Shown piece by piece: positions 28,641-39,426 of a stretch of 64,000 bases of DNA (its first letter is position 1; each line of letters opens with the position of its first letter). Under the pieces are notes generated by a model. It was not told where the DNA came from. It saw only the letters and a program-made list of their open reading frames with translations, and did not search any database. Origin of the DNA: Actinomyces viscosus. GTDB taxonomy: Bacteria; Actinomycetota; Actinomycetes; Actinomycetales; Actinomycetaceae. A program made the translations under genes and the position numbers. The stretch is from positions 3,100,001-3,164,000 of the forward strand of contig NZ_LR134477.1 of NCBI RefSeq assembly GCF_900637975.1. Direction: 5' to 3'.

Positions 28641-28739
28641 GGACAGTAGCGACAACTGACGACAGCTGAGCCGACGGGCGAGTCTGCGCCGGTCAACTGG
28701 TCCCGGCCTCGGGCGGCCGGCTTGAGCGGAGAACATGAG

Positions 28740-28786
28740 CAGGGCGGGCCCGATGCCTCATACAGGCTCATATCGGGTCCGCCCTG
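28740..28786. terminator. Hairpin between convergent propeller 3 and Wzz-like genes
   Basis: Arms of 15 bases (28740-28754 and 28772-28786) pair with a single G-U around a 17-base loop. It is placed between convergent stop codons, so it can serve both strands. Confidence 0.75.
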
Positions 28787-28818
28787 AAGCCGGGACTTGC
28801 GGCAGGATTACCACAGGA

Positions 28819-30837
28819 TTACCAGGAGCGGCGCGGCGGCTGCGCGCCGCGGCGGGCCGAGGCCGCCGACGACGCCGAGGCCATCTGCTGGGTGGGCTGG
28901 ATCGACGGCGGCGGAGGCGGCGGTGGGGCATCCGGCGGGTCGGGGCTGCGGTGGCGACCGCCGGCTGAGGCCGGAACCGGCGTGAGGTGGCGGGTCTGGT
29001 CGGAGGATGTCTCCTCGGCCAGCGGCGCCACGAGGGTCAGGCGCGGCTTGGACATCCGCCGACGACGAGCGAGGGTCTGCCGGCGTGAGGGCGCCTGCTG
29101 ACGCACCGACGTCGGGCGGGCGACGGAGGACGAGGAGGAATCCGCCTCGGAGGCCGACTCCTGACTGCGGGCGGCGGGACGCGCGGCCCCTGCGGCAGTC
29201 GTGGTGTCGGGAGCCGAGGCCGAGCTCTGGGCCCGGCGGCGACTCGTCGTCGTCGGGAGGGAGGACGCGTCCTGCCAGCCGGTCGGCGATACCGGACGGT
29301 CCACCGACGGGGAGGTGATACGACGTCGGGTGGGCACGCCCGGTGCGGAGGTCGTCGACGGGGTCGAGGCCCGCCGCCGGCCGGACGCCGGCGCGAAGGC
29401 ACTCGGAGCGGACGGGTGAAGGTGGGAGGTCCCGGCCGGGGGTGCCGGGGACGCTGAGGAGACCGGGACCGTCAGGTCCGCGGGGGTGGGAAGGGACGGA
29501 GGCAGAGGCGCATGGGTGTAGGACGACGCACTCTCGACCCCCGAGCCCGACGGGACGGTCCCGGCCGAGGTGGCGGGTGCCTGCTCGCCGGCCTGTTGGC
29601 GGTGTATGGCCGACGTGATGCCGGAGGCGAAGGATCCGTGTGCGGGGGCCGAGGCCGCAGACGCCGACGACAGCGAGGCGGCCGAGGGCATCGACGTCGT
29701 CAAGCCCACGGAGGCCGCGGAACCGGCTGACGATGTGGGGGGCGCGGTGGAGGACGCCGTGGAGATCGAGGACGGCGTCGGCAGAGGGGCCCGGTACGGC
29801 TCCTGAGCGGATGAGGGCACCGGGGTGGAGACCGCGGGCATGGCGGTGGGCATGGCGGCCGTCTGCTCCGGGGCCTGCTGCGCGGAGAAGACCGGGGCCG
29901 CGGCGGATGACGCCGTCGGCTGGGATGCCGCAACCGGCGCCGGGCTCGACGACGATGACGACGATCCCGACGCCGCGGGCACCGAGGCGGGGGCTGTCAT
30001 CGAGGCGGAGGCGGACTGGAGGGCGATGGTCCCGGGTGCCTGAGCGAAGACGCCCTCCGGAGAAGTGGGAACCGGCGACTGGGCCTGAAGGTGCTGGTAC
30101 TGGTAGGGGTCCTGCGCCTGCATCTGAGACTGGGTCGGGGCCGGGCTCGGCTGCAGAAGAGCGGCCATTTTCCGCCTCAGAGCAAGCAGAGCGACCGCGG
30201 CCCGCCCGGTGCCGCCCTTGCCGCTGTGCCCGGTACTGTGCTCGGTGCCGCGGCGGTGGCGGAACATGGCGTAGGAGATGGAGGCCAGCAGCCCCAGCAG
30301 GAGCCCGGAGACCGCTGAGGCGCGGGCTCCCGGACGCTCCATCGTGGCGTTGGCCGTGGTGGCCGGCGAGGTGGTGCTCGTCGTCATCCCCAGCGCCTCC
30401 TTGCCGAGCAGATCACCGGAGGAGAGCTCCTTGTTGAGGGAAGCGGCCGTCGCCTGTGCCATGTCAACGGCCTTCTGCTTGCTGTCGGCCTTGGCGGCGA
30501 TGGACAGGACCAGGGTCTCGGGCGGGTTGGTGACCGTCAGGGCGTCCGACAGGTCGGTGGTCCTCATCTTCAGGGAGGTCGCCGCCGGATCCAGGACCTT
30601 CGGGCTCTTGGAGAGCTCGACCAGGGTGGGCATGAGGTCCTTGGCCTGGGTCGAGAAGGAGGGGGTCTCCTTGGACTTGGGCTGGATGCCCACGGTGGTG
30701 GTCGCCGCAGCGACCGGCTTCGTCGACAGGGCCACTCCGAGCCCGACCAGGGTGCATACGAGCAGGATGACAAGGCAGGCAACGAGGTTCCTGCGGATGG
30801 CGTGAAGGATCTGCGAAGGCTGCACGCTGCTCCCCAT
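28819..30837 (-). CDS. Wzz-like membrane protein with very long disordered tail
   Basis: The N-terminal 200 residues have polysaccharide co-polymerase topology: a helix at about 20-40 (ACLVILLVCTLVGLGVALST), an extracytoplasmic domain, and a second helix near 185-200 preceded by a Thr/Ala/Pro stretch. The domain shares PTLVELSKSPKVLD with the PTLVEIGTS region of the Wzz-like protein at 20639. After a basic segment, about 440 residues of Ser/Ala/Pro/Thr/Gln-rich, apparently disordered sequence follow, with Arg-rich ends. No kinase motif is present. ATG 30837 (672 residues) is preferred to an ATG 75 bases upstream. The tail may be a protein-interaction platform; this is inference. Confidence 0.65.
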   Translation of the reverse strand: MGSSVQPSQILHAIRRNLVACLVILLVCTLVGLGVALSTKPVAAATTTVGIQPKSKETPSFSTQAKDLMPTLVELSKSPKVLDPAATSLKMRTTDLSDALTVTNPPETLVLSIAAKADSKQKAVDMAQATAASLNKELSSGDLLGKEALGMTTSTTSPATTANATMERPGARASAVSGLLLGLLASISYAMFRHRRGTEHSTGHSGKGGTGRAAVALLALRRKMAALLQPSPAPTQSQMQAQDPYQYQHLQAQSPVPTSPEGVFAQAPGTIALQSASASMTAPASVPAASGSSSSSSSPAPVAASQPTASSAAAPVFSAQQAPEQTAAMPTAMPAVSTPVPSSAQEPYRAPLPTPSSISTASSTAPPTSSAGSAASVGLTTSMPSAASLSSASAASAPAHGSFASGITSAIHRQQAGEQAPATSAGTVPSGSGVESASSYTHAPLPPSLPTPADLTVPVSSASPAPPAGTSHLHPSAPSAFAPASGRRRASTPSTTSAPGVPTRRRITSPSVDRPVSPTGWQDASSLPTTTSRRRAQSSASAPDTTTAAGAARPAARSQESASEADSSSSSVARPTSVRQQAPSRRQTLARRRRMSKPRLTLVAPLAEETSSDQTRHLTPVPASAGGRHRSPDPPDAPPPPPPPSIQPTQQMASASSAASARRGAQPPRRSW

Positions 30838-31324
30838 CTGGTCCGGGTCTGGTCGGTTCCGGCGGCCGGCCGGATCCGAGGACCCGGCGGATGCTGAAAG
30901 GCTACGGCCCAACCCTAACTATAAGATCGCGCTCAGGTCTCGGTGACTGTAGTAGCCTTCGCTGCGCCCCCGGTCACGCCTGGGTTCTTCCGGCATGTGG
31001 CACCGGGCGATGTGGTGAGTCTTTCACCGGAGCCGTGCGTCAGGCGAGGGTCCTGAGGACTTCCGCCGACGCGGTGAAGAGGGCGCCGGAGCCGATCGGG
31101 TACGGTCGACGTCGTCGGACTTCTTCCGGGCTCGCCTGACCTTGGTCAGGACGGCGAAGGTGCTCTCAGCATCTTCCCAGACGCTTCTCACGGCGACCCT
31201 GCGGTGGGGCTGCGGCCGCAGACGCGCTGGCGGCGCACCATCGGTGAGCTGCCCGACTCACCGATCAGCCGCGGTGACGTCACCGCGAAGTCACCACGAC
31301 AACCATTATGACAAGGGAGGCACG
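30838..31324. other. Divergent intergenic region between Wzz-like and Wzy-like genes
   Basis: About 490 bases separate the divergent genes. The region includes the 18-bp palindrome at 31270-31287. I see no supported coding sequence; the open frame starting at 31142 is only an upstream extension of the 31325 gene. Confidence 0.55.
31270..31287. promoter_or_regulatory. Perfect 18-bp palindrome, candidate operator
   Basis: The sequence CGCGGTGACGTCACCGCG is a perfect palindrome with no spacer. It is followed at once by a further half-site, GTCACC (31290-31295). It lies 38 bases upstream of the ATG of the Wzy-like gene and could bind a dimeric repressor or activator. Confidence 0.45.
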
Positions 31325-32704
31325 ATGTCCTTGGCCAGGACCCTGTTCATCGTCCTCCCCATGGCGGCTACCGCCCTGGCCGTCCTCATCTTCGTCGCCG
31401 ACCGCATCCATCGCCGCCCCGCCATCGGGGCTGGGCTGGTCGTGTGCGCCATCGGGTTCGTGCCGGTGTGGGTGATGATCCCCTTCGAGCCCAACGTGCC
31501 TCCCGCCGCCCTGGCCTGCTTCCTCGTGACCGTGGCCCTTCTGCCCGGCTTCTCATGGCGCCTGACCAGCGGGGACCTCATGGTCGCCACCGCCTGGGGC
31601 CTGGCGGGCCTGTCCGTCGCCGTGGGGTCGCCGCTCAACTACGTCCTGTCCGACGTCGTCTTCGGAGCCCTGCCCGCCTATCTCGCCGGGCGGCTGCTCG
31701 TGGAGCGGCTCGGGCTGCGGCCCATGGCCGAGGTCCTGGCACTCGTGTGGATCGTGGTCTCCGTGCTGGCGCTGCTCGAGGCCGTCACCACCATCAACCC
31801 CTTCAGCTACATCACCGTCCACAACAACCTCTATGAGGAGTGGGCCCCGCCGCTGGCGAGGGGGAGCCTCACCCGCGTCGAGGGGGCCTTCGGTCACCCC
31901 ATCGCCCTGGGGGTGTGCCTGGCGGCGGGGATCCCGCTGATCCTGGCGACGCGGTGGAAGCCGGGCTGCCGGATCGCGGCCGGTGCCCTCGTCCTGGGAG
32001 CGACCATCCCGACCTTCTCCCGCGCGGCCATCGCCTGCGCCGTCATCGCCGTCATCCTCAGCCTCATGCAGGTGCACACCAATATCCCCGCCCTGTGGCG
32101 AATGAGCTTCCTCATGGTGCTGGTCGGTGTGGGCAGCGTCCTGCTGCCCTACGTCCTGGGCGTCTTCGACTCCGCCGGCCGTGAGCAGGAGGACTCGGCC
32201 GGCTACCGCGGCGACATCCTCGTCCTCGTGCGTCAGCTCAAGCCGCTCGGGCTGTCCTCGGCCTACCAGAAGTCGGGGGACTCGGTCGCCTGGGGCGGCT
32301 ACAGCTCCATCGACAACCACCTGCTCCTGACCGCCCTGCGCTTCGGCTGGATCCCCGTGGTCCTCATCATGATGGGGCTGGTGGTCTACCTGGCCCGGGC
32401 CTTCGTCCAGCGCTCCAACCCCGCCCAGATCGCCCTGCTCAGCCTCATCCCGGCCTACGGGACGGTCGCCTTCATCACCCAGATCGGCACCGTCGTGTGG
32501 CTCATCGCCGGGATGGCGGCCTCGGCGCAGGTCTCGGTCCTCCTGGAGAGCCACGACAACACCGCGGGCGGGGCAGTGGGCGTGGGCGTCGTCGCCGGGC
32601 AGGACAACCCCTGGAACCGCGTCCGGGGCAGGGACCGGCCCCGCAGCGCTTTCACCGGCCGACTGGTCCGTCCGGGGAGTGGTGCCGGGGCGGGGAGTCA
32701 CTAG
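31325..32704 (+). CDS. O-antigen ligase/polymerase-like membrane protein (second copy)
   Basis: This 459-residue protein has about eleven hydrophobic helices, with a large outside loop near residues 280-340 containing GYRGDILVLVRQLKPLG and YSSIDNHLLLTALRFG. This arrangement is typical of the O-antigen ligase/Wzy superfamily, whose members use undecaprenyl-linked glycans outside the membrane. The preceding RVEGAFGHPIALG resembles the conserved R/H-containing segment of the family. ATG 31325 follows AGGGAGG. It is divergent from the Wzz-like gene at 30837, likely a functional partner, and ends just before mfd. Polymer identity is unknown. Confidence 0.75.
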   Translation: MSLARTLFIVLPMAATALAVLIFVADRIHRRPAIGAGLVVCAIGFVPVWVMIPFEPNVPPAALACFLVTVALLPGFSWRLTSGDLMVATAWGLAGLSVAVGSPLNYVLSDVVFGALPAYLAGRLLVERLGLRPMAEVLALVWIVVSVLALLEAVTTINPFSYITVHNNLYEEWAPPLARGSLTRVEGAFGHPIALGVCLAAGIPLILATRWKPGCRIAAGALVLGATIPTFSRAAIACAVIAVILSLMQVHTNIPALWRMSFLMVLVGVGSVLLPYVLGVFDSAGREQEDSAGYRGDILVLVRQLKPLGLSSAYQKSGDSVAWGGYSSIDNHLLLTALRFGWIPVVLIMMGLVVYLARAFVQRSNPAQIALLSLIPAYGTVAFITQIGTVVWLIAGMAASAQVSVLLESHDNTAGGAVGVGVVAGQDNPWNRVRGRDRPRSAFTGRLVRPGSGAGAGSH

Positions 32705-32714
32705 ACTCGCGGCC

Positions 32715-35700
32715 GTGCTTCTGACCGCGCTCCTGCCCCCACTGCTCGCCGACACCGGCATCGTCCGCACCGTTCGTGCGGCCGCCTCGCGCTCGCGCTC
32801 CGACCGCAGCCTCGTCGTCGCTCCGGGTGCCCGACCCGCCGTCCTGGCCGCCATGGCCCTGGGGGTGGAGGGTGTCAACCGGGTCGCCGGCGATGTCGTC
32901 TCCGACGACGCCGTCGGGCCGAAGGACTCTGACGCCGACGCCGATTCCGGCACGCCCCTGCTGGTGGTCACTGCCACCGGCCGCGAGGCCGAGGAGACCA
33001 CCCTGGCCCTGCGCAGCTACCTGCCGGCCGACGACGTCGCCGTCATGCCCGCCTGGGAGACCCTGCCCCACGAGCGCCTCTCACCGCGCGCCGATACCGT
33101 CGCCCAGCGCTTGTCCGTCCTGCGTCGCCTGGCCCACCCCGAGGAGGGTGGGGCGATCCGCGTCCTCGTCGTCCCTGTGCGAGCCCTGCTGGCCCCCGTC
33201 ATCGCCGGACTCGGCGAGCTCGAACCCGTTCACCTCGCCCCCGGCCTGGCCCTCGGCCTGGAGGAGACCGCCCGTCGTCTGGAGGCCGCCGCCTACACCC
33301 GCGTCGACATGGTCGAGTCCCGCGGCGAGTACGCCGTGCGCGGCGGGATCCTCGACGTCTTCCCGCCCTCCGAGCCCAGGCCGGTGCGCGTGGACTTCTT
33401 CGGTGACGAGATCGATGAGGTCTCCTCCTTCGCTGTCGCCGACCAGCGCACCATCGAGGCACTGGGCTCCGTCACCGCCACCGCCTGTCGCGAGCTGGTC
33501 CTGACCGACAGCGTGCGTGAGCGCGCCGCCGCCCTGACCGACGTCGTCCCCGGCGCCGCTGACATGCTGGAGAGGATCAGCCAGGGCATCGCCGTGGAGG
33601 GCATGGAGTCCTTGGCCCCGGTGCTGGTCGACTCGATGGTCCCGCTGCTCGACCTCGTCGGCGACCGGCTCACGGTGCTCCTGGAGCCCGAACGGGTCCG
33701 TAAGCGCGCCGAGGACCTGACGGCCACCACCGCCGAGTTCCTCGCCGCCGCCTGGACCTCGGCGGCCTCCGGTGGTACGGCCCCCGTCGACCTGTCCGCA
33801 GCGGCCTTCGCCCACCTGGCCGAGGCCCGGGCGCTGGCGATGTCCACCAACCGCGGCTGGTGGTCCTTTACCGCCCTGGCCGCCGGCCCCGAGACCACCC
33901 GTCTGCCTCTGAGTGACCCGCGCACCTACCGCGGCGAGCTCGATCGGGCGGTGGCCGACCTGGGCCAATGGGTCCGCCAGGGCTGGACCGTCGTCGTGGC
34001 CACCGACGGGCCCGGGCCCGGCCGGCGCATGGCCCAGCTCCTGGGTGACGGCGACGTGCCCGCCCGCATCGTCGACCAGCTCTCTGAGGTCGGCGAGCTC
34101 GGCCGCGACGGCGACTGGGCCCCCGACCCAGCTGTCTCCACCGATGCGATCGCCGGCGAGACGGAGGGAGCGGCTGATGTCGTCGTCGACAGCGCTGATC
34201 GTGCCGCCGGTAGTGCCGGTACTGGGACTGACGGGCCGGCCGGCGGCCCCGTGGCCGGCCCGGGAGACGGAGTCGTACGCGTCACTCAGGCCAGTGCCGG
34301 TCACGGCTTCCTCGCCGAGGGGCTGCGCCTGGCCCTTATCGCCGAGTCCGACCTCACCGGGCGGGCCTCGGCCGGCCCCCGTGAGCGCCGTAGCCTGCCG
34401 GCCCGCCGCACCCGTCGCTCCGTGGACCCCCTGTCCCTGCACGCCGGGGACCTCGTGGTCCACGCCCAGCACGGGGTGGGGCGCTTCATCGAGCTGAGCA
34501 GGCGCACCGTGGGCGGGGCCCGTTCGTCGGCCACCCGCGAGTACCTCGTCATCGAGTACGCGCCCTCCAAGCGCGGCCAGCCCGGCGACCGCCTCCTGGT
34601 GCCCACCGACGCCCTGGACCAGGTCACCAAGTACGTCGGCGGTGACAGTCCCGCCTTGAGCAGGATGGGCGGCGCCGACTGGGCCAAGACTAAGTCCAGG
34701 GCCCGCAAGGCCGTGCGCGAGATCGCCGGCGAGCTCGTGCGCCTCTACGCCGCCCGCGCCGCCACCACCGGCCACGCCTTCGGCCCCGACACCCCCTGGC
34801 AGACCGAGCTGGAGGAGGCCTTCCCCTACACCGAGACCCCCGACCAGCTCTCCACCATCGACGAGGTCAAGGCCGACATGGAGAAGGCCCAGCCGATGGA
34901 CCGGCTCGTGTGCGGCGACGTCGGCTACGGCAAGACCGAGATCGCCGTGCGCGCCGCCTTCAAGGCCGTCCAGGACGGCAAGCAGGTCGCGGTCCTGGTG
35001 CCCACGACGCTGCTGGTCAGCCAGCACGCCGAGACCTTCACCGAGCGCTACGCCGGCTTCCCGGTGACCGTGGGGGCCCTGTCCCGCTTCCAGGACGCCG
35101 CCGAGTCCGCCAAGGTGCTCCAGGGCCTGGAGCAGGGGAGCATCGACGTCGTCGTCGGAACCCATCGCCTCATCACCGGCCAGGTGAAGTTCAAGGACCT
35201 GGGCCTGGTCATCATCGACGAGGAGCAGCGCTTCGGGGTGGAGCACAAGGAGACCCTCAAGGCGCTGCGCACCAACGTGGACGTCCTGTCGATGTCGGCC
35301 ACCCCGATTCCGCGAACCCTGGAGATGGCGGTCACCGGCCTGCGCGAGATGTCCACCCTGGCGACCCCGCCCGAGGACCGCCACCCGATCCTGACCTACG
35401 TGGGCGCTTACGAGACCAAGCAGGTCTCCGCCGCCATCCGCCGCGAGCTGCTGCGCGAGGGGCAGGTGTTCTTCGTCCACAACCGGGTCGAGGACATCGA
35501 CGCCACCGCCGCGCGCCTGGCCGAGCTGGTCCCCGAGGCGCGCGTGGCCACCGCCCACGGTCAGATGAACGAGCACCAGCTCGAAGCGGTCATCGACTCC
35601 TTCTGGCGCAAGGAGACCGACGTGCTCGTGTGCACCACGATCGTGGAGACCGGCCTGGACGTCTCCAACGCCAACACCCTCATCGTCGACCGCGCCGACC

Positions 35701-36560
35701 GCATGGGCCTGTCCCAGCTCCACCAGCTGCGCGGGCGCGTGGGGCGCGGCCGCGAGCGCGCCTACGCCTACTTCCTCTACCCCTCGGACAAGCCGCTGAC
35801 CGAGACCGCCCTGGAGCGCCTGCGCACCATCGCCACCAACACCGACCTGGGGGCCGGGATGCAGGTGGCCATGAAGGACCTGGAGATCCGCGGCTCGGGC
35901 AACCTGCTGGGCGGCGAGCAGTCCGGGCACATCGCCGGGGTCGGCTTCGACCTGTACGTGCGCATGGTCTCCGAGGCCGTCTCCGCCTACAAGAAGGCCC
36001 TGGCCCGCTCCGGGAAGGCCGGCGCCGCCGTCGGCTTCGAGGAGGGCGACGACGAGGACGTCGAGCTGCGCATCGAGCTGCCCGTGGACGCCACCGTCCC
36101 CGGGGACTACATCCCCCACGAGCGCCTGCGCCTGGAGGCGTACACGAAGTTCGCGGCGGCGCGCTCGGCGGAGCAGGTCGACGACGTCCTGGAGGAGCTG
36201 GCCGACCGCTACGGGCCGGTGCCCGAGGCAACCGCCCGCCTGGCGGCGCTGGCGCGGCTGCGGGCCCTGGCGGCCGAGCTAGGGGTGCGAGAGATCGTCG
36301 CCCAGGGCAAGTCGGTGCGCTTCGCCCCGGTGGACCTGCCCGAGTCGGCGCGCATGAAGGTCACCCGCCTCTACCCGGGCACGGTCCTCAAACCGGCCAC
36401 GCGCACCATCGTGGTGCCCGCGCCGGGCACCAACCGCATGGGCGGGGCGGCCCTGTCCGGCGAGGAGGTCGTGCGGTGGGCTGAGGTGCTGCTGCACGCC
36501 GTCGTCGAGGGCGATGCTGCCTACGAGACCGAGGCCACCACCTACCGCAGGCGCCGCTGA
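32715..36560 (+). CDS. mfd: Transcription-repair coupling factor Mfd
   Basis: Mfd displaces RNA polymerase stalled at DNA lesions and recruits UvrA. In order this 1281-residue protein has a UvrB-homology region, the polymerase-interacting CarD-like domain (about 568-645, GDLVVHAQHGVGRFIEL), and a superfamily 2 helicase with Walker A GDVGYGKTE near 733. DEEQRFG lies near 834, followed by SATPIPRT and QLRGRVGRGRERAYAYF, then the TRCF C-terminal domain. A Gly/Asp/Ala-rich insertion (about 475-525) lies before the CarD-like domain. The start is uncertain: GTG 32715 fits the family N-terminus, while GTG 32679/32682 overlaps the upstream gene. No clear ribosome-binding site decides it. Confidence 0.95.
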   Translation: MLLTALLPPLLADTGIVRTVRAAASRSRSDRSLVVAPGARPAVLAAMALGVEGVNRVAGDVVSDDAVGPKDSDADADSGTPLLVVTATGREAEETTLALRSYLPADDVAVMPAWETLPHERLSPRADTVAQRLSVLRRLAHPEEGGAIRVLVVPVRALLAPVIAGLGELEPVHLAPGLALGLEETARRLEAAAYTRVDMVESRGEYAVRGGILDVFPPSEPRPVRVDFFGDEIDEVSSFAVADQRTIEALGSVTATACRELVLTDSVRERAAALTDVVPGAADMLERISQGIAVEGMESLAPVLVDSMVPLLDLVGDRLTVLLEPERVRKRAEDLTATTAEFLAAAWTSAASGGTAPVDLSAAAFAHLAEARALAMSTNRGWWSFTALAAGPETTRLPLSDPRTYRGELDRAVADLGQWVRQGWTVVVATDGPGPGRRMAQLLGDGDVPARIVDQLSEVGELGRDGDWAPDPAVSTDAIAGETEGAADVVVDSADRAAGSAGTGTDGPAGGPVAGPGDGVVRVTQASAGHGFLAEGLRLALIAESDLTGRASAGPRERRSLPARRTRRSVDPLSLHAGDLVVHAQHGVGRFIELSRRTVGGARSSATREYLVIEYAPSKRGQPGDRLLVPTDALDQVTKYVGGDSPALSRMGGADWAKTKSRARKAVREIAGELVRLYAARAATTGHAFGPDTPWQTELEEAFPYTETPDQLSTIDEVKADMEKAQPMDRLVCGDVGYGKTEIAVRAAFKAVQDGKQVAVLVPTTLLVSQHAETFTERYAGFPVTVGALSRFQDAAESAKVLQGLEQGSIDVVVGTHRLITGQVKFKDLGLVIIDEEQRFGVEHKETLKALRTNVDVLSMSATPIPRTLEMAVTGLREMSTLATPPEDRHPILTYVGAYETKQVSAAIRRELLREGQVFFVHNRVEDIDATAARLAELVPEARVATAHGQMNEHQLEAVIDSFWRKETDVLVCTTIVETGLDVSNANTLIVDRADRMGLSQLHQLRGRVGRGRERAYAYFLYPSDKPLTETALERLRTIATNTDLGAGMQVAMKDLEIRGSGNLLGGEQSGHIAGVGFDLYVRMVSEAVSAYKKALARSGKAGAAVGFEEGDDEDVELRIELPVDATVPGDYIPHERLRLEAYTKFAAARSAEQVDDVLEELADRYGPVPEATARLAALARLRALAAELGVREIVAQGKSVRFAPVDLPESARMKVTRLYPGTVLKPATRTIVVPAPGTNRMGGAALSGEEVVRWAEVLLHAVVEGDAAYETEATTYRRRR

Positions 36561-36595
36561 GGGCCGCTCCGGTACCGGCTCCTGATCCGCGGGTA

Positions 36596-36707
36596 CTCCA
36601 CGTGGGCTGGGGGCCACTCCACGGGGGTTGACCGCACTGCACGGGATTCCGACCCAGGTGGAGTGCGGTCAACCCCTGGTCAGTAGGACCCGACCCTCGT
36701 GGAGTGG
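36596..36707. repeat. Nested inverted repeats after mfd
   Basis: An inner pair of 19-base arms (36624-36642 with 36658-36676, one mismatch) encloses a 15-base loop. An outer pair of 14-base arms (36615-36628 with 36694-36707, one mismatch) overlaps it, so the two pairings partly compete. The motif ACTCCAC occurs twice directly (from about 36596) and twice inverted. It probably serves as the mfd terminator, but the internal repetition is more elaborate than usual. The remaining bases up to 36880 show only the next gene's leader. Confidence 0.65.
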
Positions 36708-36880
36708 GAGCGGGGCCGCCGTGTGAGGGCCGTACTCTACGAAGGAGCTCAACGAAGGAGGGGCGGGAGGGCTGCGTGCGCCGTCGGAGACGGGGCGGTA
36801 AGGTCTGGGGCCAGCAACGTTGTGACACCCTGTCGCCCCATCCTGCCGCTTTCCGGCGTCGTCCCCTCCAGGAGCAGACC

Positions 36881-37750
36881 GTGACCCGAAGCCTCACCGC
36901 ACGCACGCGCGTCCTCGCCGCCGGCGCTGCACTCCTCATCGCCGTCGGGGCGCTCACCGGCTGCAACGACCGCCCGGGCCAGGCCGCTGACATGCGGTAC
37001 ACCGGCCTGGACGGAGCCGGCCACTCCATCGTCGTGACCGAGAAGGACATCGACGTCGTGGCCAAGGACATGGAGCCCAAGCCCGGCCAGGCGACCCAGG
37101 GAACGGAGCAGGAGCGCCAGACCCCGACGCGGGTGGACATCGCCGGCGCCCTCATCGAGGCCCCCATCATCACGGAGGTCGGCCAGGCCCACGGCATCAC
37201 CGTCACCGACGCGCAGATCGTGCAGCTGGCCAAGGAGCAGCTGGGCTTCGAGCCGCGCGAGGCCAGCACGCTCGCCTACCTGCGGGCGAACATCCTGTTC
37301 AACCAGTTCCGTCAGCAGCAGGACCAGAACCAGGCCCAGGCCATCGCCGCCGACCTGAGCAAGCTCCGCGCCACGATGACCGGCGACCGCTCACCGCGCT
37401 ACCCCGACAGCGCCCCGGCCTGGTGGACCCAGGAGGACCCCCGCCTGAGCGCGACCAACAACCCCACCGGCGGCAACCAGCAGCAGGCTCCCCAGCAGGG
37501 CGACCAGCAGCAGCCCCAGCAGCAGGCCCCGCAACAAGGCGGTCAGCAGCAGCCCCAGCAGGACGGCCAGCAGACCGTCCCGCAGGGAGGGGCCGAGCAG
37601 CCCTCCGACTCCGGTCAGACGGATGGCCAGGCCGGAGGCGAGACGGAGTCGGGCACCGGCGACGGCGCCGCTGACGGTGCTGCTGACGGTGCCGCGCAGC
37701 CAGATCAGGCCGACGGCGGTGCCGACCAGTCCGAGGGCGGCGCCCGGTAA
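36881..37750 (+). CDS. Lipoprotein with SurA N-terminal-like domain and Gln-rich tail
   Basis: This exported lipoprotein of 289 residues has the lipobox LTGC at about residue 28. An alpha-helical region (about 45-165) with TRVDIAGALIEAPIITEVGQ and GITVTDAQIVQLAKEQLG resembles SurA/foldase N-terminal chaperone domains. From about residue 190 it becomes Gln/Pro-rich, then Gly/Asp/Ala-rich and disordered. GTG 36881 has AGGAG six bases upstream. A SurA-like lipoprotein between mfd and eno is a recurrent actinobacterial arrangement; mazG, often also found there, is absent here. No isomerase domain is attached, so a chaperone-like role is inferred. Confidence 0.7.
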   Translation: MTRSLTARTRVLAAGAALLIAVGALTGCNDRPGQAADMRYTGLDGAGHSIVVTEKDIDVVAKDMEPKPGQATQGTEQERQTPTRVDIAGALIEAPIITEVGQAHGITVTDAQIVQLAKEQLGFEPREASTLAYLRANILFNQFRQQQDQNQAQAIAADLSKLRATMTGDRSPRYPDSAPAWWTQEDPRLSATNNPTGGNQQQAPQQGDQQQPQQQAPQQGGQQQPQQDGQQTVPQGGAEQPSDSGQTDGQAGGETESGTGDGAADGAADGAAQPDQADGGADQSEGGAR

Positions 37751-37782
37751 GGGACCGGCGGAACCGGGGACGTAACGCCGTC

Positions 37783-37809
37783 CAGTGTTCTCGCCGGGCG
37801 TGAACACTG
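37783..37809 (+). terminator. Small hairpin between lipoprotein gene and eno
   Basis: CAGTGTTC (37783-37790) and GAACACTG (37802-37809) are perfect complements around an 11-base loop. It may terminate the lipoprotein transcript or act as an operator before eno. Confidence 0.45.
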
Positions 37810-37858
37810 TGTATTCCCCAGGACCATTGCCCTCGTGGTGAGGTGGCCGGCCCGCTAG

Positions 37859-39226
<1,368 letters not shown>

Positions 39227-39294
39227 GCCTGACAGCGGCCTGCCGACGACGAGCAGCTGACTGACGCATCCGCTCGACGACGGCGCACGCTCCC

Positions 39295-39332
39295 GCTCCG
39301 GGGCAGACGGGTCCTCCCGCCTGCCCCGGAGC
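39295..39332 (+). terminator. Hairpin terminator after eno
   Basis: Perfect 12-bp arms (39295-39306 and 39321-39332) enclose a loop that itself contains CGGG/CCCG. It lies about 70 bases after the eno stop. Confidence 0.75.
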
Positions 39333-39426
39333 GTCGTCAGCGGCCGGAGCGGTTGACGGGCGCGAGTGAGCAACGCGCCCGGTGGGGTGCGCTCTCGCGC
39401 GCCCTGAGGTGAGGCAGGATGCCGGT

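Noticed and set aside
33081..36119. 1012-residue minus-strand frame opposite mfd
   Set aside because: Antisense to a conserved gene, with composition typical of an antisense GC-rich shadow.
36596..36707. Possible CRISPR-like array because of repeated ACTCCAC
   Set aside because: The copies are short, in both orientations and unevenly spaced; there are no spacers and no cas genes.
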